DNA of 18,280 nucleotides from JBFJWU01 sp041623475 [NCBI: bacterium]. Lineage in GTDB: Bacteria > J088. Below the pieces are notes generated by a model. That model saw only the letters and a list, made by a program, of their open reading frames with translations. It ran no database searches and was not told where the DNA came from. The stretch lies in assembly GCA_041623475.1 (NCBI GenBank), contig JBFJWU010000021.1, positions 1-18,280 of the forward strand, read 5' to 3'. The first letter of the stretch is position 1. Every line of letters starts with the position of its first letter. Of this stretch, positions 14,726-18,280 are shown piece after piece. Position numbers and translations under genes: made by a program.

Positions 14726-15629
14726 GCTGCAACTCCAGGTCCGGATGTATTGCCCGGGTAACCAACGCCAATGCCTGGTCAATTCGCGGCCCGGGACGGG
14801 AGATAATTGTGCCGTCGAGCAGGTGTGCCCGATTGTTCCGGACCGCGGAAAGATCGTGCCAGCCGGGCCGCACCCGAACTTTGTCGGTCAATGAATACGG
14901 ATCGCCATATCGTGCAGCCAGGATGATCTGGGGGTCTCGGCGAACAACCTCTTCGTGGCTGATCTCCGGATAATCCTTGTCGATATCGTCAAAAATATTC
15001 TTTCCGCCAGCCCACTCAACCAGTTGACCCAGATACGCCTGCGGGCCTGCGGTCATCAATGGCTCATCCCAGACTTCATAAAAAACACGCGGCCGGGCCC
15101 CCTGGCTGTGAGCTAACGCCTGGCCCCTGATTGATTCCATACGCGACCGGAGCCCGGACACAAAGCTGCGGCCATTGTCAGCCAGGCCAACCCAGTCTGC
15201 GACCGACTGGATAGCCGCAAGGGTATCGTCGATACCTGTTACCCGGACAATGCGGGCGTCAACACCCATTTTCCGCAGCTCTTCAACGACAGGTTCCTGG
15301 CCTGGTGCCGAACTCAGGACCAGGTCCGGACGCAGCGCCAGGATTTGCTCCAGGTTGATTGTCTTGGGGATGACACCGCCCACCTTGGGCAGTTCCGCGA
15401 CTTCGGGAGGGTAGTCGCAAAAGATCGTTGCCCCGACCAGACGGTTGCCGGCTCCGACCGCAAAAACGGCTTCGGTGAGCGACGGTGCCAGGGATACAAT
15501 CCGCTGGGGGTTTTCCAGTGTGCCGGGTGCCGGTGGGCGACCGGGACTGCAACCAGCAATTGCACCTGCAGCAATCACTGCCGCAACAAATGGCAGGGCC
15601 AAGGTCGAACGAGGCACGATACGTATCAA
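14715..15629 (-). CDS. btuF: cobalamin-binding periplasmic lipoprotein of the ABC importer
   Basis: A 304-residue substrate-binding protein of the BtuF/FepB group (PF01497). A lipoprotein signal ends in the lipobox A-I-A-G before Cys27, so it should be membrane-tethered, unlike the soluble E. coli BtuF. Family motifs follow: RIVSLAPSLTEAVFAVGAGNRLVGATIFCDYPPEV, LPKVGGVIPKTINLEQILALRPDLVL (read in two parts), and a second lobe with VFYEVWDEPLMTAGPQAYLGQLVEWAGGKNIF (also in parts). The acidic residues in the lobes would contact the permease. The start is TTG at 15629, with a near-perfect AGGAGG 6 nt upstream; this site can be masked by a hairpin. A cobalamin riboswitch sits about 110 nt before the start. 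It overlaps btuC and opens the import operon. Confidence 0.93.
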   Translation of the reverse strand: MIRIVPRSTLALPFVAAVIAAGAIAGCSPGRPPAPGTLENPQRIVSLAPSLTEAVFAVGAGNRLVGATIFCDYPPEVAELPKVGGVIPKTINLEQILALRPDLVLSSAPGQEPVVEELRKMGVDARIVRVTGIDDTLAAIQSVADWVGLADNGRSFVSGLRSRMESIRGQALAHSQGARPRVFYEVWDEPLMTAGPQAYLGQLVEWAGGKNIFDDIDKDYPEISHEEVVRRDPQIILAARYGDPYSLTDKVRVRPGWHDLSAVRNNRAHLLDGTIISRPGPRIDQALALVTRAIHPDLELQLEQ

Positions 15630-15633
15630 TCCA

Positions 15634-15720
15634 GGCCTCCTGGGCAGGATGCCGGGGAACCGAGGCCGGTCGTGATGATGACAATCGGAAGGCCACGGAC
15701 GTTTCCATTCCCCGGGAAAC
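15634..15720 (-). promoter_or_regulatory. alternative hairpins in the btuF leader, candidate translational expression platform
   Basis: Three pairings are visible on the minus strand. A: GTTTCC (15720-15715) with GGAAAC (15706-15701). B: CCGGGGAA (15715-15708) with TTCCCCGG (15659-15652), 8 bp. C: GGCCTC (15667-15662) with GAGGCC (15639-15634), which covers most of the AGGAGG ribosome site (15641-15636). A competes with B, and B cannot form together with C without a pseudoknot. This is the pattern of anti-sequester versus sequester helices. Folding is by eye. Confidence 0.5.
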
Positions 15721-15740
15721 AGTTCCGAAATCGGCGCGTG

Positions 15741-15884
15741 GCAGGTTTCCTGGCTTGCGAGTCATTGCCGTGCAGCCGCCTTCCCATAACTTACTTACAG
15801 TGGCATTTCGGCTGGTGGCTCGTCGCATACAGTGGCGGGTCCGCGCCGGAATTTCACCGGCTTCCCTTGGTCCACAACGCTGAG
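15741..15884 (-). ncRNA. cobalamin riboswitch upstream of btuFCD
   Basis: On the minus strand the cobalamin aptamer elements follow in order: CCAAGGGAAGCCGGTGAAA, TTCCGGCGCGGACCCGCCACTG, a second GCCACTG (B12 box), TTATGGGAAGGCGGC, and the 3' closing AGCCAGGAAACCTGCC. All core elements of RF00174 are recognisable. It lies about 110 nt before the btuF start. A second copy with different stems controls btuB, so the two are diverged relatives and not a recent duplication. End positions are approximate. Confidence 0.95.
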
Positions 15885-15888
15885 GACT

Positions 15889-15917
15889 ATTGTACCCGGC
15901 TTCCCGAACGGTCTCAG
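15889..15917 (-). promoter_or_regulatory. candidate sigma70 promoter for the btuF riboswitch transcript
   Basis: CTGAGA (15917-15912, four of six matches) and TACAAT (15894-15889, five of six matches) are separated by 17 nt on the minus strand. Initiation about 7 nt downstream would fall near 15882, at the start of the aptamer. The site lies in the narrow gap before the divergent cobS gene. Confidence 0.55.
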
Positions 15918-15937
15918 GATGGCGTAACCTGTTAACC

Positions 15938-16684
15938 GTGAATTTGCTGTATCAATCAATGGCAGCAGCAGTCCAGCTGTTGACAATTGTGCCCGTTCCC
16001 GCGGCAAAACCGGACGAACGATCCGTACGTTGGGCTGTGGCCTGGTACCCCCTTGTCGGCCTGCTTATTGCCGGACCCGCCTGTGCTGTGTGGATTGCCG
16101 CCGAACCTCTGGGGACTGTGCTGCAAGGCGCCCTGTCCCTGGCCGTATGGGCGTGGATGACCGGGTTCCTCCATATCGACGGGCTTTGCGATACCGCCGA
16201 TGCCGTACTGGCCCGAAAAACCGTCAAGCAACGGCTGCGAATTCTGCACGACACAAAGACAGGCGCGTTTGCCCTGGCCGCGACAGCAATTACGCTGATC
16301 GTGAAGTTTGCGGCGTTGTCTGAACTCTGGACCGCAACGGGGATTTTGGTCGTCCCGGTCGTCGCCCGTACATGGGTGACCGTCCAGATGATTGCGTTCC
16401 GACTTTACGAGGGCAGCAAACTGGGCGCGGGCAACCTTCCGTCGAAGGCAGCCGTCGCAACCGCTTTGCTGCTGGGCGGGTCAGCCACAGCTGCAGTCGC
16501 CTGGATTCAGGAAATTGCGATGCTTGACGTGCTGATGATTCATGGATTGACCTTTGGCCTTTTTTTCGCGCTTGGCTTCTGGTTCAGTCGCCGGTTGGGT
16601 GGTCTGGGGGGTGACCCTTGGGGGGCTTCGATTGAACTGGCAGAAGCGATCCTGCTGGTGGCATTTGTGGGTGCAGCGGTATGA
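15938..16684 (+). CDS. cobS: adenosylcobinamide-GDP ribazoletransferase (cobalamin synthase)
   Basis: CobS joins adenosylcobinamide-GDP to alpha-ribazole or its phosphate at the inner membrane, completing the cobalamin nucleotide loop (PF02654). Visible family features are the N-terminal AAAVQLLTIVPVP, the motif FLHIDGLCDTADAVLARK with the conserved acidic residues, LRILHDTKTGAFAL, a series of hydrophobic helices, and GGLGGDPWGASIELAEAILL near the C-terminus. GTG at 15938 gives 248 residues, the usual size; ATG at 15959 is equally possible, and the longer in-frame start at 15890 would overlap the btuF promoter on the other strand. The ribosome site is weak for all of them. Its stop overlaps the cobU start (ATGA). 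It is divergent from btuF, and no riboswitch precedes it on its own strand. Confidence 0.93.
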   Translation: MNLLYQSMAAAVQLLTIVPVPAAKPDERSVRWAVAWYPLVGLLIAGPACAVWIAAEPLGTVLQGALSLAVWAWMTGFLHIDGLCDTADAVLARKTVKQRLRILHDTKTGAFALAATAITLIVKFAALSELWTATGILVVPVVARTWVTVQMIAFRLYEGSKLGAGNLPSKAAVATALLLGGSATAAVAWIQEIAMLDVLMIHGLTFGLFFALGFWFSRRLGGLGGDPWGASIELAEAILLVAFVGAAV

Positions 16685-17223
16685 CCGACCAATTAAACCT
16701 GACCCTTGTTACCGGCGGTGCCCGCAGCGGCAAATCGACATTTGCCGAGCAACTGGCATTGGAAATGGGTGGAGACCAGGTGACATACATCGCAACCCTG
16801 ACCGCTGGCGATCAGGAAATGCAGGACCGGATAAAGACCCACCGCCTTCGTCGGCCGAAACTTTGGCAAACGCTGGAACCACCGACGACACCGATACAGG
16901 CCATTCCGATGGTCACCGGGGACGTCATACTGCTGGATTGCCTGTCCGGCTGGATTTCGACATTGCTGTTAGAAAACGAGAATTTGCCCGCTCCGGACTT
17001 TGACACCTTGGTGGACCGGTCAATTGAAAAACTGGTTGCTGCAATCGCAGGTTCAAACCGTCGGGTAATTGTCGTGACCAACGAGGTGGGCAGTGGCGTG
17101 GTGCCCGCAACGCAAATGGGCCGGATATTTCGAGACGCGCTGGGGCGGGCTAATCTCAGTATTGCGGGTGCCGCAGATGAGGTGATCGAAATCGTCGTCG
17201 GTATTCCTCGGCAGCTTAAGTAG
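16681..17223 (+). CDS. cobU: adenosylcobinamide kinase / adenosylcobinamide-phosphate guanylyltransferase
   Basis: This 180-residue enzyme phosphorylates adenosylcobinamide and then transfers GMP to give adenosylcobinamide-GDP, the substrate of CobS. The P-loop GGARSGKST lies at residues 12-20. His54 in KTHRLRRP is the counterpart of the histidine that is guanylylated in the Salmonella enzyme. The segments LLDCLSGWISTLL and VTNEVGSGVVPATQMGRIFRDALGRAN (the latter read in parts) are typical, with the Glu/Arg cluster near the nucleotide site. Length is normal. The ATG overlaps the cobS stop by 4 nt, so the two are translationally coupled. It is convergent with the beta-barrel gene, with only 14 nt between the two stops and no clear terminator hairpin in the gap. 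The name cobP is used for the same enzyme in aerobic-pathway organisms. Confidence 0.95.
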   Translation: MTDQLNLTLVTGGARSGKSTFAEQLALEMGGDQVTYIATLTAGDQEMQDRIKTHRLRRPKLWQTLEPPTTPIQAIPMVTGDVILLDCLSGWISTLLLENENLPAPDFDTLVDRSIEKLVAAIAGSNRRVIVVTNEVGSGVVPATQMGRIFRDALGRANLSIAGAADEVIEIVVGIPRQLK

Positions 17224-17237
17224 AAGCCAATTAGCGA

Positions 17238-18280
17238 TTAGTAGACCAGGGTATACCCAACCAGCACACCCAGCCCGCCAAGGTCGCCGGTAACATCCGA
17301 AAAATCGTTTTTGATACTGGAGCCTGAGTACCTGACGATTCCCTGGAACTCGCCAGGACCCAGTGGAATGGCAACACCGCCGAAATAGCGGGCGCCAAGT
17401 GCCGAACCCGAACGAACTTCCTGCGGTCCAATCTGGCCAAGGTCGCTTCGCGTTTCGAACTTGTAGTTGGCCCATGTCCATTCGAATCCGGCTCCCATCA
17501 GGATCGCCAACTTGCCGACGGGCAACGCATACATGCCGTTTAGCGACAGTGGTACCGCATTCAGGAACCACTCGGCCTCAAATGGACCAAGAACTGCATC
17601 ATCCCGTTGCTCGAGTTCGGTACTCAAATACCAGCCTCCATCAATCAGAATGGACAACTGATCCGCGAGTACAGGCAGTCGATATCCAAGCTGCACGCTG
17701 ACATTTGGCGTTTTCACATCACCAAACCCGTACATATAGCCGACAAGGATTCCCGTCGTAAATCGATCAACCTCGTTCGGATCGGCATCACTCGCATCTG
17801 GCATTTCATCAGAGTCGTCGTCGCCGGGGGCCGATCTTGCGGTTCCATTGTCATCTGGCGTAAACGACACAGTCAGCAACCCGCCACGTGAAGATTTGCT
17901 GGCGCGAAAGGATATCGACTGCCCGGCCTTAACAGCAAAGTCCTGTGAATGCGCCCGGGCTTTGTTAAACCCGGATGCCTCATGCGCCTGCCCGGAATCA
18001 CGGGCGGTTACCGGAATTTTTTTCGTCGCACCGCCAACATCAGAATAGAGGACTGTTTTCAATGCTTTGCCGGCCGGAACAAACGCTCGATACTCGATGG
18101 TCAGTTTGCCGTCGGACGGGACCGTCGCCAAAAAACCGTTGTCGCGATCAAGACGGTACACCTGACCGCCCGAACCGGATCCGGTATCCTCTGGCACGCC
18201 CTGAACAACGGTCAGCGGCTCGGACGACCACGTCGGAGTCCCCGCCAGCAGGGCCGCGGTGGCTCCCGCCAGCAGTACGG
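17238..18280 (-). CDS. secreted outer-membrane beta-barrel protein with an N-terminal beta domain (partial, start off the right edge)
   Basis: The frame is open to the right edge of the window. The upstream codons encode a hydrophobic Ala/Leu-rich stretch (VLLAGATAALLAGTPTWSS), which looks like the end of a signal peptide, so the true start lies outside. Next comes a domain of about 100 residues rich in beta strands (RLDRDNGFLATVPSDGKLTI to QSISFRASKSSRGGLLTVSF, in parts). An acidic Asp-rich linker follows (around DDDSDEMPDASDADPNEVD). The C-terminal part, about 185 residues, alternates polar and hydrophobic residues with many Gly and Tyr/Phe (GILVGYMYGFGD, VSVQLGYRLPV, MGAGFEWTWANYKF, GVLVGYTLVY) and ends in Tyr, as outer-membrane barrels do. 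The size suggests 8 or so strands, like OmpW/opacity-type porins. I do not recognise the N-terminal domain, and no substrate can be assigned. Nothing but proximity ties it to cobalamin. Confidence 0.75.
   Translation of the reverse strand, partial: VLLAGATAALLAGTPTWSSEPLTVVQGVPEDTGSGSGGQVYRLDRDNGFLATVPSDGKLTIEYRAFVPAGKALKTVLYSDVGGATKKIPVTARDSGQAHEASGFNKARAHSQDFAVKAGQSISFRASKSSRGGLLTVSFTPDDNGTARSAPGDDDSDEMPDASDADPNEVDRFTTGILVGYMYGFGDVKTPNVSVQLGYRLPVLADQLSILIDGGWYLSTELEQRDDAVLGPFEAEWFLNAVPLSLNGMYALPVGKLAILMGAGFEWTWANYKFETRSDLGQIGPQEVRSGSALGARYFGGVAIPLGPGEFQGIVRYSGSSIKNDFSDVTGDLGGLGVLVGYTLVY

Noticed and set aside
1-18280. tRNA, rRNA, CRISPR arrays, insertion sequences or tandem repeats
   Set aside because: None was seen by eye; gaps between genes are short and filled by the riboswitches and leaders.

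Overview
The window is a GC-rich, gene-dense piece of a Gram-negative chromosome, most likely from a proteobacterium. The evidence is a TonB-dependent receptor, Lol-type lipoproteins, a LapA-like protein, an outer-membrane beta-barrel and a CobU/CobS/CobT set. No tRNA, rRNA, insertion sequence, CRISPR array or phage gene was seen. Both ends cut through genes.

Left block (1-2237, minus strand): the N-terminal part of a membrane-anchored M23 peptidoglycan endopeptidase runs off the left edge. Upstream of it are an unrecognised five-helix membrane protein and a small LapA/DUF1049 protein.

Second block (2298-7463, plus strand): four tightly packed genes, probably one operon. They are an unrecognised 498-residue helical protein, a cyclic-nucleotide-binding-domain protein overlapping it by 4 nt, a PolB-type 3'-5' exonuclease (DEDDy), and a CPA2 cation/proton antiporter carrying a TrkA-N (RCK) domain and a C-terminal PTS EIIA-like domain.

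Third block (7460-17223): a cobalamin import and salvage locus. Two cobalamin riboswitches lie on the minus strand. The one at about 15.74-15.89 kb precedes btuF-btuC-btuD (periplasmic binding lipoprotein, permease, ATPase). The one at about 12.73-12.89 kb begins right after btuD and precedes btuB (outer-membrane receptor) and a beta-propeller lipoprotein whose position and design recall BtuG of Bacteroides. A strong intrinsic terminator follows the propeller gene and lies directly in front of cobT, which is followed by a sirtuin gene. Divergent from btuF on the plus strand are cobS and cobU. CobU, CobT and CobS together assemble the lower nucleotide loop. No corrin-ring gene is present, so the locus reads as B12/corrinoid capture, import and repair or remodelling rather than de novo synthesis.

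Right edge (17238-18280, minus strand): a secreted beta-barrel protein with an N-terminal beta domain and acidic linker; its start lies outside the window.

The most interesting points are the BtuG-like propeller next to a riboswitch-controlled btuB in a likely proteobacterium, the antiporter-RCK-EIIA fusion, the unknown protein coupled to a cyclic-nucleotide sensor, and the visible alternative pairings in the riboswitch leaders.
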